The notes: generated by a model not told the origin, from the letters alone. A stretch of 64,000 nucleotides of DNA from Strigamia acuminata (GCA_949358305.1 OX442315.1:3286001-3350000); one strand, 5' to 3'; shown: positions 1-10,472, counted from the first letter of the stretch. Program-made: numbers and translations.

Positions 1-374
1 CATAATCATTTGGTGCTGTTCTTCTCACAATTTCATAAGGGCCGGAAAATTGCGGTAAAAGCTTCTCTGACAAGCCAACTTTTCTGTTGATGGTTTTCAA
101 ATAAACCAATTCACCTGGTTCAAATTCTTTGTTGACTCTATCTTCATCAAACCTTTTCTTACTCTTTGCTGATTGTTTTTCTAAACGTTCATTTGCAATT
201 TTCCTAGCTGCTCTAATGAATTTCGCTGTTCTTAAAGTAAACTCTTTCTGTGGCAAATCCAAATTTACATCTACTGTCAAATCCACATCATATCCACGAA
301 GTAAATAATGTGGTGTATATCCTGTTGTTTCGTGAACGCCCGTGTTGTATGAAAACAGGAAGAATGGAAGAAAT
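1..374 (-). CDS. GypA pol, integrase C-terminal part (downstream of the copia insertion)
   Basis: The reverse complement is open from the copia target site to the window edge. It continues the integrase interrupted at 5119. It encodes the end of the integrase core (a segment around FSYNTGVHETTGYTP, positions about 360-300), a basic helical stretch, and the C-terminal module including LVYLKTINR and a GPYEIV motif typical of the GPY/F domain of Ty3/gypsy integrases. The protein continues beyond position 1, so the stop codon is not visible. The gene is split by 4.7 kb of copia sequence and cannot be translated as one piece. Confidence 0.85.
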
Positions 375-601
375 TGTTATAATCGTGTGTGTCACCAGGC
401 CGAATATGTATAAATCCCGAATGAGGGTCTCCGACCGCTAGGGGGAGTTGGTTGTATTTTCGGGTCACGGAGGATGACGTGACGTAAACGTGACTTCCGG
501 TCACTTGTTCTTCTGGAGACGCGTGCTCTGTATATGCCGTGCGAATAAAACCCCTCATATCTTTTCATCCGAAGTTATCCAGTCTTTTCCCAAATACAAC
601 A
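375..601 (+). repeat. Copia 5' LTR
   Basis: This 227-bp terminal repeat starts TGTTATAATC and ends AATACAACA. Near 475-503 it contains two overlapping TGACGT (CRE-like) motifs and TGACTTCCGGTCA (ETS-like CTTCCGG core). AATAAA lies at about 544. I saw no difference from 4892-5118. Confidence 0.95.
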
Positions 602-603
602 AA

Positions 604-615
604 GGGTTATGGGCC
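604..615 (+). other. Copia primer-binding site (initiator tRNA-Met, internal)
   Basis: GGGTTATGGGCC lies two bases after the 5' LTR. It is complementary to the anticodon stem-loop of animal initiator tRNA-Met, the internal half-tRNA priming site known for Drosophila copia. Pairing breaks just after GGGCC, where one extra A interrupts the match. Confidence 0.75.
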
Positions 616-754
616 ACAGCATCTAACACTGCGTGAGTTTTTACATCTCGTATCGATTTTCCGGGCGTTTTGACGAAGGAGTGACCACTGACCGGACCAC
701 GAGACGTTAGGCCTAATTTCCAACGCGTGGTAGATCGCCAATCAACCTTCAAAA

Positions 755-3700
755 ATGGCGGACAGAGATGCGATGAGGATCGAAAAGCTGGAGGATGAAA
801 ACTACGCCACGTGGGCGTTCAAAATGCGAGTATTCCTGAAGAAGTCGGAATGGTGGACGGTCATCGTTGACGAAGCACCAGTGAACGGAGCAGCGGCGGC
901 GAGGAACGCGTGGCGTGGCAAGGACGAAAAAGCCATGAACGCAATCGTCCAGGCCCTGTCGCCAGCACAGACAGTGTACGTGATAAACAAAGACACGGCA
1001 CGCGAATGCTGGGAGAAATTGGAGGAAATCCACCGAGGGCGAGCGCGCCAAAGACAGACTATTTTGCGCCGAGAGCTGACCAAAACGAGGTGGGAAAAAG
1101 CTGAGACGGCCACGAAGTTCCTGCAACGTGTGGAGTCGACGGTGAACCAGTTACGAGCTGTTGGCGGCGAAATTTCGGAGCAAGAGGTGGGAACTTTAAT
1201 AATACAAAACCTGCCAAAACCATACCACAGCATCCAGAGAGCGTTTGACATGTGCGACGAAGATGAAGTGACGATGGTCAAGCTGCGGCACATGATCATA
1301 CAGGAGGAATCGCGACAAACTGGAGACGATGAAGTGGTCGAGAAACTGCATAAAGTGAACCTGTCCAGCCGCACGAAGAACAACTATCGGGGCGGCGAAC
1401 GGAACGGTGACCACGACGGAAAACGAGACCTGAAAAACGTAAGATGTTTCAATTGCCAGAAATTCGGGCACATGGCCAGAAATTGTCGCAGCCAGAAGGA
1501 GAGCGAGGGACGACGCGATAACAATTCCAAGCAGTCGAGAGGAAATGCCAAGAAGGAACAGCAGCCAGACGCCACCGCCAGGGCTGTGAAAGACAGACCA
1601 GAGTTTGCATTTCAGGTCAGAATCGACCAAACGGAAGGACGGCAGTGGAACCTCGACTCCGGAGCGACGAGGCACATGACGGCGAACAGGGACTTTCTCG
1701 AATCGTTCGTGGCAGATGACGGAAGTCGAAAGGTGACGCTGGCAGATGGGCGCCAAATCCCAATCATGGGCTGCGGAAACGTGAAATTCATTACGAACGA
1801 CGCTGACTTGATCGCGAAGGAGGTATTATACATTCCTGATTTAAATGACAATTTGATTTCGGTGCCAAAACTCGACGACGCGGGTTTACTCGTTGCTTTC
1901 GGAAGCGGGAAGTGTACGATATCGAGCGGGGACCGAGTGATAATGACTGCTACAAAGATCGGGGACGTGTATAGACTGAACGTGGAGACCGTGGTGGCCG
2001 CGCAGGCGAACACGTGCCAACAATCGACCGAGATCGATGTGTGGCACAACCGAATGTGCCACTTGAACACGGGAACACTGGCGAAAATGCACGAAACGGG
2101 TGCAGTTTACGGTTTGGGGCCAATACAGAAGGACGGGCGGGCATGCGACGAGTGTGCAGCCGGGAAGATGGCCAGAAAACCATTCAAAACGATCGTGAGC
2201 GACCAATCGACCAAAATATTGGAACTCGTGCACATGGATCTGTGCGGGCCGCTGACGGAGACGATTGGCGGCAGCCGATATTTGTTTTTGCTAATAGACG
2301 ACTTCAGTCGCAAAATGTTTGTCTATTTTATTAGGTCGAAGTCGGACGTTTTCGAGAACTTTAAGGAGTTTGTGGCGGCTGTGGAACGCGAAACCGACAC
2401 GAAACTTAAACGTATCCGATCCGACAACGGAGGCGAGTTCGTGAACCACGAAATGGGCGAGTTCATGAAGTCGAACGGCATCCACCACGAGCTTACGGTG
2501 CCATTCTCACCTGCCCAAAACGGCATCGCTGAACGCGGCAACAGAACGCTGATGGAGGCAGCACGCACGATGCTGACGGCGGCGGCTTTGCCTTCGAAAT
2601 TCTGGGCGGAGGCAGTCGCGACGGCCGCACACGTGCGCAACAGATGCTCGACAAGAGGAAACGGGGACAGGATTCCACAAGAACTTTGGAGCGGACGGAA
2701 GCAGCAAGTTGGCTATTTTCGAACATTTGGCTGTGCTGCGCAGATGTGGATCCATAATTCCAAACGAAAGAAATTGGACGCGAAGTCGAAACCTGTCATT
2801 TTTATGGGTTACTGCGTCAACAGAAAGGGCTACCGAGTCTACGACCCGAAAACTGAGAAGCTAGAGCCGACACGCGACTTGAAATTCAACGAGGCGAGAT
2901 GGGGCGGAGAAATGCTGACTTCGCCTCAGGGTTCGAATTTCGTGTCGCCGTACGACGCCGAACAAGAGACCGGGGAGCAGACAACAGACAATCCAGAGCC
3001 CAACGAAACGGACAACGGTGCCACCGAAGACGAGGAGTCCACCACTGGAAACGGAGACGGAGACGACGAAGAAGCTAACGAAAACACGACAACACGCAAA
3101 TCAAAGCGCATCAAGAGGAAGCCAGACCGACTGGTGGTGCAGCCAAGAGGCGCCACTTACTGCAAGAGCGTGAAGCACGTCGAGCCAAACACCGTGGTCC
3201 AAGCACAGGACTCTCCGGAACACAAGAAGTGGGAAAGCGCGATCCAGGAGGAACTGAAATCTCACGAGGAATTCAAGACGTGGAGACTGGTGAAAAGAGC
3301 CGTTGCAACAAATGTGCTGAGGTCAAGATGGGTTTTTAAAATCAAAAAGAACCAGCAGGGCGAGATCGAGCGTTACAAAGCCAGATTGGTGGCCGTCGGA
3401 TGCGGACAACGGCCGGGACTGGATTACGAGGACACATACTCACCTGTAATGCGACTTGCGAGCCTGCGACTACTTCTAGCCATTGCTGTCCAACAAAATT
3501 GGCGAGTACGACAATACGACGTGAAAACAGCGTACCTGCACGGGAAACTGCTTGAGAAGGTGTACATGGAGCAGCCACCCGGGAACGAGGAACGAGACCG
3601 AGAAGAGTGGGTGTGCGAGCTTCTAAAAGCCATCTACGGACTCAAACAGGCCGGACGCACATGGTACCTGACACTCGACAAAATACTCAGAAAAAATGGA

Positions 3701-4720
3701 TTTCGGCGACTATACGCGGATGAAGGCGTGTACGTGCTCAACAATCAAAGCGGGACAACAATATTGGGGATTTTCGTCGACGACATGCTGAACGTGACGT
3801 CAAATATCGGGATCGAAGATTGGACGGCGGACTTGCTGAGAAAATCGGTCGAAATCAAGGATTTAGGCACACCAACGAGAATTTTGGGGCTTGACGTGGA
3901 ATGCGACATCGAAAATGGATCGATCACCGTGTCGCAAGAAGCCTATATCGAGGAGGTGTTGGAAAGTTTCCAGATGGGGCCATGCAAACCAGTGTCGACG
4001 CCGATGGTCAAACACGACCAACCGAAGCCCGAAGACGACGTAAATCCAGACGAGGTGCCGTACCAGAGCCTGATGGGGTCGCTAATGTACCTCGTGCAGG
4101 GAACGAGACCGGACATCGCTTACGCAACTCACTACCTGTGCCGATACAATCACAGCCACGGATTGTCCCACTGGAAGATGGGAAAGAGGATTTTGCGTTA
4201 CCTGAAGGGGACGAAGGGGAAGAAGTTGCGATTCGTACGAAACGAAGAACAGATGACGGGATACGTGGACGCGAGCTGGAATTGCAACACCGAGGATGCA
4301 AAATCGACAACCGGATTTATTTTTCTACTTGCAGGGGCCGGCGTAGTATGGAAGTCATCGAAGCAAACGTGTGTCGGGATGTCGAGCTGCGAATCCGAAT
4401 TCATCGCCATTAGCGAGGCGGTAAAAGAAGGACTTTGGCTCAAGAAATTTCTGGAAGAGCTGGGGCTGAACGAATTGATGGGGGACGCTGCGAGGCTGTA
4501 CACCGACAGCGAGTCGGCCGAGATGTTGGCACGAGGACTGGCGCAGCATCAGCGGTCGAAACACATTAATTTGCGCTATTGTTTTATAAAGGACGAGGTC
4601 GAGAACGGAGAAGTGGAGTTGCTGCACGCGGGAACCGACAAGATGGTCGCGGATATGCTGACGAAGGCGGTGACTTTGCAGAAGCAGTGCTGGTGTTCAA
4701 AGATGTGTGGACTGGATTAA
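755..4720 (+). CDS. Copia Gag-Pol polyprotein (1321 aa)
   Basis: One open frame carries Gag, protease, integrase, reverse transcriptase and RNase H, in the Ty1/copia order with integrase before RT. Visible motifs: CCHC zinc knuckle at residues 231-244; aspartic protease DSGA at about 301; the His/Cys pre-integrase zinc region (WHNRMCHLN then CDECAAGK); integrase acidic residues near 494 (HMDLCGP), 556 (SDNGGEF) and 590 (GIAERGN); RT with YDVKTAYLHG near 920 and FVDDM near 1007, an F in place of the usual Y; RNase H with VDASWN near 1172 and the terminal RSKHI/DMLTK motifs. No stop or frameshift interrupts it. The ATG at 755 is the first in frame after the LTR. Gag and Pol share one frame, as usual for copia. 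Confidence 0.95.
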   Translation: MADRDAMRIEKLEDENYATWAFKMRVFLKKSEWWTVIVDEAPVNGAAAARNAWRGKDEKAMNAIVQALSPAQTVYVINKDTARECWEKLEEIHRGRARQRQTILRRELTKTRWEKAETATKFLQRVESTVNQLRAVGGEISEQEVGTLIIQNLPKPYHSIQRAFDMCDEDEVTMVKLRHMIIQEESRQTGDDEVVEKLHKVNLSSRTKNNYRGGERNGDHDGKRDLKNVRCFNCQKFGHMARNCRSQKESEGRRDNNSKQSRGNAKKEQQPDATARAVKDRPEFAFQVRIDQTEGRQWNLDSGATRHMTANRDFLESFVADDGSRKVTLADGRQIPIMGCGNVKFITNDADLIAKEVLYIPDLNDNLISVPKLDDAGLLVAFGSGKCTISSGDRVIMTATKIGDVYRLNVETVVAAQANTCQQSTEIDVWHNRMCHLNTGTLAKMHETGAVYGLGPIQKDGRACDECAAGKMARKPFKTIVSDQSTKILELVHMDLCGPLTETIGGSRYLFLLIDDFSRKMFVYFIRSKSDVFENFKEFVAAVERETDTKLKRIRSDNGGEFVNHEMGEFMKSNGIHHELTVPFSPAQNGIAERGNRTLMEAARTMLTAAALPSKFWAEAVATAAHVRNRCSTRGNGDRIPQELWSGRKQQVGYFRTFGCAAQMWIHNSKRKKLDAKSKPVIFMGYCVNRKGYRVYDPKTEKLEPTRDLKFNEARWGGEMLTSPQGSNFVSPYDAEQETGEQTTDNPEPNETDNGATEDEESTTGNGDGDDEEANENTTTRKSKRIKRKPDRLVVQPRGATYCKSVKHVEPNTVVQAQDSPEHKKWESAIQEELKSHEEFKTWRLVKRAVATNVLRSRWVFKIKKNQQGEIERYKARLVAVGCGQRPGLDYEDTYSPVMRLASLRLLLAIAVQQNWRVRQYDVKTAYLHGKLLEKVYMEQPPGNEERDREEWVCELLKAIYGLKQAGRTWYLTLDKILRKNGFRRLYADEGVYVLNNQSGTTILGIFVDDMLNVTSNIGIEDWTADLLRKSVEIKDLGTPTRILGLDVECDIENGSITVSQEAYIEEVLESFQMGPCKPVSTPMVKHDQPKPEDDVNPDEVPYQSLMGSLMYLVQGTRPDIAYATHYLCRYNHSHGLSHWKMGKRILRYLKGTKGKKLRFVRNEEQMTGYVDASWNCNTEDAKSTTGFIFLLAGAGVVWKSSKQTCVGMSSCESEFIAISEAVKEGLWLKKFLEELGLNELMGDAARLYTDSESAEMLARGLAQHQRSKHINLRYCFIKDEVENGEVELLHAGTDKMVADMLTKAVTLQKQCWCSKMCGLD

Positions 4721-4891
4721 TATTTTTCGTATTTCATATGTCTTGCAGCAATGTTATATTCCTTGATCTTTTATTATTCGATTGTATTAGTGTATTTCTG
4801 TTATTACTTGCCCATTTTTAGTTTTTAGTAATGTCATTCATTGATTTTGTATTTGTTTGTTTTTACACATTGACCAGGTGAAGAAGGTGTA
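4721..4891 (+). other. Copia 3' untranslated stretch with polypurine tract
   Basis: This T-rich non-coding stretch follows the gag-pol stop. The purine-rich run AGGTGAAGAAGGTGTA at 4876-4891 abuts the 3' LTR and is the likely plus-strand primer. Confidence 0.75.
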
Positions 4892-5118
4892 TGTTATAAT
4901 CGTGTGTGTCACCAGGCCGAATATGTATAAATCCCGAATGAGGGTCTCCGACCGCTAGGGGGAGTTGGTTGTATTTTCGGGTCACGGAGGATGACGTGAC
5001 GTAAACGTGACTTCCGGTCACTTGTTCTTCTGGAGACGCGTGCTCTGTATATGCCGTGCGAATAAAACCCCTCATATCTTTTCATCCGAAGTTATCCAGT
5101 CTTTTCCCAAATACAACA
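4892..5118 (+). repeat. Copia 3' LTR
   Basis: This is the second 227-bp copy, matching 375-601 at every base I compared. The target duplicate GAAAT follows at 5119-5123. Confidence 0.95.
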
Positions 5119-8100
5119 GAAATTCGTCCCAGTCAGTGTGTTCGTCGTTGACGTAACTTTGCAACATTTTTGCGAATGTTGCGTTAAATCTCTCAGTCAA
5201 CCCGTTTGTCCTTGGGTGATATCCTGACGTTGTTTTGTGCAAACTTTTAAACATATTTGAGACTTCTTCAACCATTTTATTCCTGTATTCGGTTCCACGG
5301 TCGCTTAGGATTTCTCTCGGACTGCCTTCTTTCAGAATAACTTCATACAGCAATGTTTTCGCTGCTTCTAACGCTGTAGCTGCTGCTGCTGGTCTAGCTA
5401 TTGCATTTCTAGAAAGATAATCAGTTACAACAAAAACATGTTTATTTCCAAGTCGTGACAATGGAAATGGTCCAAGTGTGTCTATTCCAATTCGCTCAAA
5501 AGGTTTTGAGACTGTTGACCATGGCTGCATTAATCCTTTAGCTGGCGTTGTCATTGTTTTTGCTTTTGCGCAATGTTGGCAGGACAAGACGTAATTTCTG
5601 ACATCTTTGTAGATTCTTGTCCAGAAGAATCGTGTTCTTATCCGTTTCCACGTTTTTGCCAATCCCAAATGAGCTCCTAGTAATCCATCGTGCATTTCAT
5701 ACAATACATCTTTTTGAAGTTGTTTTGGAACTACTAGTAGTAAATCTTCCATGTTCAGGGAACTGTTAAGTTTTTTCTTCCTGAACAACGTTTTATTCTG
5801 AAGAACGAACTGCTTTAGAGGTCGTCTTCTTTTTCTTGGAAGTTGCTCTTGGCTTTCTAGCGCTGTTATTAGGTCCAGTAGTTTGGGATCCTTCCTCTGT
5901 TCACCAGGGAGGTCCAAATTTTCTAAGAAAAGCGAAGGTAATTTTTCTATTTCTTCTTCACTTAATTCCTCCTGGATCCTACTTAAAGCATCGGCATCTG
6001 TATGTTTCTTGCCGCTTTTATGAAATATTTCAAAATCATACTCAGCTAGTTGCAGCGCCCACCTGGCTAGACATCCATTTGGATTTCGGACTCCTCTCAG
6101 CCATTGGAGGGCAGAATGGTCGGTGATAATTTGGAATTTCTGTCCATACAAGTACGGTCTAAATTTCTCTATTGCAAAAATGATGGCTAACATTTCTCTA
6201 TCAGTTGCAGTGTAGTTCTGTTCAGCTGTGCTCATTAAACGACTTGCATAAGCGATAACACGCTCTTGGTTGTTGACTTTTTGTTTTAGGATTGCTCCTA
6301 AACCATATGCGCTTGCATCAGTTGAAACCATAAAGGGCTGAGCGAAGTTTGGATGCGCTAACACCGGCACTGTTATTAATGCTGTTCGGAGAGTGTTGAA
6401 TGCTTTCTCATGGGGCGGTCCCCAATCAAACTTTTCATCTTTTTTAGTTAAATTCACCAGAGGTTTGGAAATGTCCGCAAAACCTTTGATAAACTTCCGG
6501 TAATACGAGCATAATCCAAGAAAACCACGTAGTTGTTTAACGTTCACAGGAATTGGAAACTTGGCCACAGAATCCAGGTTCCTGGGATCCGGTGAAATAC
6601 CTTCTGCATCAACCACATGTCCGAGATATCGGATGGTGTGTGTCGCAAACGTACATTTGCTCAGCTTAACTTTGAGATTCGCTATTCTAAGCTTCTGGAA
6701 AACTGCCTCCAAATCAACGAGGTGCTGGTCGAAAGTCTTTGAAAACACTATCAAATCGTCAAGATATGCAATACATACTTTTCCCAGGAGGTTACCAAGT
6801 ACTTTGTTCATCAATTTTTGAAAGGCGGCTGGGCTGTTACATAATCCCATTCCGAGGACATTAAACTCATAATGTCCGCTAGACGTGGTGAACGCTGTCT
6901 TTTCACGATCTTGTTCGTCTATTTCGACTTGGTGATATCCCTGAATGAGATCCATCATTGAAAAATACTTTGCACCCGCTAATTGATCTAGGGTGTCGTC
7001 AATACGTGGTAAGGGATAAACCATTTTCTTTGTTACTGCGTTTAAACGTCTCCAATCAACGCAAAATCTCCATTTGCCGTCTCTTTTCTTGATGAGCAAT
7101 ACTGGTGCACTCCACGGGCTCTCGGATTCTCTAATTACTCCTTGCTCAAGTAACTTCTTTGTTTCAGCATCCTCAATTTCTTTTTCCTTAATTGATCGTC
7201 TATAAGGTTGTAAATGGATTGGAGGAGAATCTCCAGTATCAATTCGATGCCTAATCGTGTGAGCTCTGCCTAAATCATTGTCAGTTTTTGCAAATCTATC
7301 AGAATTCTTCGCCAGCAACTGCACCATTAGCCCTCGTTGTGATGGCGTCATGTTGTCATTCGCCATAGCCGTGCTAAAGTCAAATTGATTATCTCTATTT
7401 TCATCAAGCACGCCAGACTCAATTACATAAAAAGCTTTTGCAATTGCTGAGTTTTTTCCTGAATAGATTGTCTTTTTTGTTGGATTCGCAACACGCAGAA
7501 CTCCTTCACCTTTTCTGAATTTAGTCAATGTTTTGCAACAAATTACTCCAAAGCGATCAATTACTCCACTGAGTGGTTCTATAAATAGCTCATCATCTAC
7601 TTTCTTTGCAATCTTTATTGGTACAATACATTCATGTAACGCTGGAATTGTTATTGGCTTTAAAACTCGGGCTATGTAATTTACATCAGTATGATTCTTT
7701 GACATTGGGAAAACTTCTTGTTGTTCATCTTTTGGGCCTACAAAGATCTTCTGTTGGTCATAATCGAGTTTACACTTTGCAGATCTTAAGAAATTATCTC
7801 CCAGTAGTAAGTGGCGTCCAAATCCATTAACGATCAATACGTCGATGGTGTGTTGTTGTTGTCCAACATCAATGGTAATCCTGGTTTTTCCTTCTGGGAC
7901 TATCAATGAGCCATCCACAACTCTCAATCGAACACCTGGACAGGGCTGATATTTGAGCTGCAGAGTTCTCACCAAATCTTCACTAATGATGTTGCGAAAA
8001 CCTCCAGAATCCAAGACACCAGTGATTTCCATCCCATTTAATACTACTGGAATCTGCAAAAGTTCGTCCATAGCGTGTAACTCGATGATTTCTAATTTTC

Positions 8101-8146
8101 TCTTTCTTCTTTTCTTCTTGTTATTTCGTCTTTGTGGCCATTCTAG
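5119..8146 (-). CDS. GypA Pol (protease, RT, RNase H, integrase N-terminal part), interrupted
   Basis: The pol frame is -1 relative to gag and open from the frameshift site at 8146; its first ATG is at 8071. Domains in order: aspartic protease with an unusual LDSGGF active-site sequence (DSGG rather than DSGA or DTGA) about 21 residues after that ATG; RT with DLIQGYHQVE and the catalytic YLDD; RNase H with TDASAYGLG and TDHSALQWL; integrase zinc region (H-x-H then CQHCAKA); and integrase core residues in IDTLGPF, SDRGTEY and GLTERFN. The frame then runs into the copia LTR, and the remainder is at 374-1. The rest of the ORF is open. Confidence 0.93.
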
Positions 8147-9534
8147 TTTCCCAATGCATTAGGTGGTCCACCACGTGGGGCTCCTCGATTTCCTCGGCCT
8201 CGGTAATTTTCAATAAAATTTTTACCTTTATAATTTGGATTTTTAGGATGGCCTTGGTTATTTGGATTCCCCTGTGATCTTTGTCCTTGTGGTGGGTTCC
8301 ATTGCTGTTGTGGTTGTTGTTGTTGTTGTTGGAATCCTTGACCTTGATTATTCCACTGATCATTCCAATTGCCTCTGTTTTGACCTTTGTTGTTATTCCA
8401 TCCTCTTCCTTGGTTCCACCATCCCCGTTGTTGTCCAGATCGTCCTCTAAAGTTGCCTCTATTGTAGAACTGGGCCTGGTTCGGATGTGGTGTATACCAT
8501 TGGTTTTGGTAGAAGACGGGAGTAACCTCTGCATATTGAACTTCCCCAAACTGCTGCTGTTGTCTTAGCACTTTGACCTCTGCTAACAACTCGTCTTTTG
8601 ACTTATTGACGTCGCTCGGTTCAACTAACAAACTTGGTTTCACCTCGCCTGTTGTATCAACAGCTTTTTGCAGTAGGGTTAGCAAAACTTCTGCAGGGTC
8701 CTCACTGAATACATGAGCTTCCAATAGTCCAAGTTGAGATGTTAACTGATCCAATGTCTTTGGAAAATTGACTACCAATTTATCTCTAGTCACCTTTTTA
8801 AGTCCTTGAAACACATGAAATATCTTTTGTTCTTCAGTAAATGCTGGTCTCGCAAAAGAACATTCTTTTAATATTTTCTGCATATGTTCCAAAGCTGTCC
8901 CATCTTTGTGCTGCATTGCCTGTAATTTCGACAAAATTGTTGTTATTTGTCGTCTGAATTTTGCCTTCAACGCATCTTTCCATTGAATCCATGTTCTAGT
9001 CGGATGTTGTGGAAGTTGGTCTAGATACCACGATGATGCGGAGGATTTCAGCACAATTGATAGATGTTTAATTCTCTCGGTGTCATCGGCTATTGTATCT
9101 TCATAACCGATTAACCATGTGTCAATATTCCCTGTAGCCGGATCAAAGTCAACTGGGTTTCTTCTATTGACCACTAAATTTTGTAATACCGTCTGTATTG
9201 CTACTAGTTCTGGTGAAGCATTTGCCATTTTAATTGGTGATTGTTCTTTATTAATACACAAATATGAAAGTTTTAAATTTGGTTGCTCCTCAACGTCTTG
9301 GAAAATGTCCTTCTCGTCTGCGTCGTCCCGATCACCCTGTTCTCGTATCAATAATTCTCCTAATTGCTCCACCTCGTGTGGGAACAATTCAGCTTGAAGA
9401 TCAGCACTAACAACTCGTATTCGGTGCTGTTGCGGGGTTTCACCTTCCCTTTTTTGAGTTTTAAGTCCCTCTTTGGGTTTTGGCCCCCTCTTTCGCTCAG
9501 TCACCTTGTCACTCAATGCTGTCTCTTCTTCCAA
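8143..9534 (-). CDS. GypA Gag (start uncertain)
   Basis: This is the capsid-like protein of GypA. The middle contains a retrotransposon-gag fold signature (WLIGYEDTIADD, then SSASSWYLDQLP and WIQWKDALKAKFR). The C-terminal tail is rich in Gly, Arg, Asn and Gln with RGN/RGR repeats and a run of Gln. It has no CCHC zinc knuckle, so the RG-rich tail probably binds RNA. The codon at 9534 is TTG, not ATG, and I found no ATG in the open frame upstream back to the stop near 9625. The first in-frame ATG is at 9228 (MANASPEL, good Kozak context), giving 361 aa. The roughly 100 residues before it look coding, so a non-AUG start or a spliced upstream exon is possible. The stop TAG is at 8145-8143. Confidence 0.85.
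   Translation of the reverse strand: MEEETALSDKVTERKRGPKPKEGLKTQKREGETPQQHRIRVVSADLQAELFPHEVEQLGELLIREQGDRDDADEKDIFQDVEEQPNLKLSYLCINKEQSPIKMANASPELVAIQTVLQNLVVNRRNPVDFDPATGNIDTWLIGYEDTIADDTERIKHLSIVLKSSASSWYLDQLPQHPTRTWIQWKDALKAKFRRQITTILSKLQAMQHKDGTALEHMQKILKECSFARPAFTEEQKIFHVFQGLKKVTRDKLVVNFPKTLDQLTSQLGLLEAHVFSEDPAEVLLTLLQKAVDTTGEVKPSLLVEPSDVNKSKDELLAEVKVLRQQQQFGEVQYAEVTPVFYQNQWYTPHPNQAQFYNRGNFRGRSGQQRGWWNQGRGWNNNKGQNRGNWNDQWNNQGQGFQQQQQQPQQQWNPPQGQRSQGNPNNQGHPKNPNYKGKNFIENYRGRGNRGAPRGGPPNALGN
8146..8152 (-). promoter_or_regulatory. GypA gag-pol -1 frameshift heptamer
   Basis: On the minus strand the last two gag codons and the preceding base read G GGA AAC, followed directly by the gag stop TAG. 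This is a canonical X XXY YYZ slippery heptamer of the type used in retroviral -1 frameshifting. A -1 slip leads into the pol frame, which is open across the junction. Confidence 0.8.
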
Positions 9535-10472
9535 CTCTTCTTCTTTCTTACTACCTGAGAGCAGGTAATCCGTTACGTATTTTGAAAACGCGTAACGTCT
9601 AGAGTCCGCAATGATTTATTAATTGTAGAGAAGACACAATCCTTTGACTTGAAGCGCTTTTAATTCACCTATCCATTTATAAATAACACTATAACTCTTT
9701 AGCACACAGAACACTTTTCACTTTCTGTAAAATAACTCAGTGATTAAACACTTCAATTCAATCTTCACAATCAAATCTCATAAATTTTAACAACAGAATT
9801 CAAGAAAGAAAAACATTTTCACGGTCATTTTCTACAAAAATATCAAAACAATTCATTTTCACGGTCATAATTACAAAATTTTATCAAAACTATTCAAGGA
9901 AAAATTTCTTATTAATAACACCTTACAAAAATGCTCTGGAAAGAAAACAAATTCATTAATAAATATAAACAATATATTTTCTATTATTATTCAATTTTAT
10001 CTTAACATCACAATTAAATTCCTCATTACTATACAATTTCATTAAATTTTATCAAAATTCAATCAATAACACTATATTAATTCAATTCAAAGTCAAATAT
10101 CACAGTAAATATCAATCAAATGCAAATTTATCCAATTTAAACATTCAAAACTTCTATTCTATTCTATTTTATTTTTTAGACTTTGCCAATTTTTCAATCT
10201 AATTGACCTATTTATTCTCTAGCAATGACTCACTCTCACTTTCCTATCAATTTCACAAATGAATCACTCATATTCAAATTAGGTTGGGATTTCTCTAAAT
10301 TTTATATGATTTTCAAAGCTATTTTTAAGCTAAATTTGCCAATTTTATGTGATTTTAATTCTAATTTCACTCATTCTACTCTAAATTTTACGATTTTAAT
10401 GATTTTTAACTCTAATTTCGGGGTTTTTTATTCTAATTTTGGTCCCGGGGAAAGAACCGCATCTCCACCATT
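9535..10472 (-). other. GypA untranslated leader with tRNA-Ala type primer site
   Basis: This is about 0.9 kb of AT-rich leader between the 5' LTR and gag, with no supported gene. The minus-strand primer site TGGTGGAGATGC at 10470-10459 lies two bases inside the LTR end. It is complementary to the 3' end of animal tRNA-Ala (GCATCTCCACCA). Confidence 0.75.

Larger units (their letters stand above)
375..5118 (+). mobile_element. Intact Ty1/copia LTR retrotransposon
   Basis: Two 227-bp LTRs (375-601 and 4892-5118), with no difference seen between them, bracket one intact 1321-codon gag-pol ORF. The LTRs begin TGTT and end AACA. A 5-bp target duplication, GAAAT, is present at 370-374 and 5119-5123. 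A half-tRNA initiator-Met primer site follows the 5' LTR, and a purine-rich tract precedes the 3' LTR. Matching LTRs plus an open ORF indicate a very recent insertion and a potentially autonomous copy. It landed in the integrase region of GypA on the opposite strand. Confidence 0.96.
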
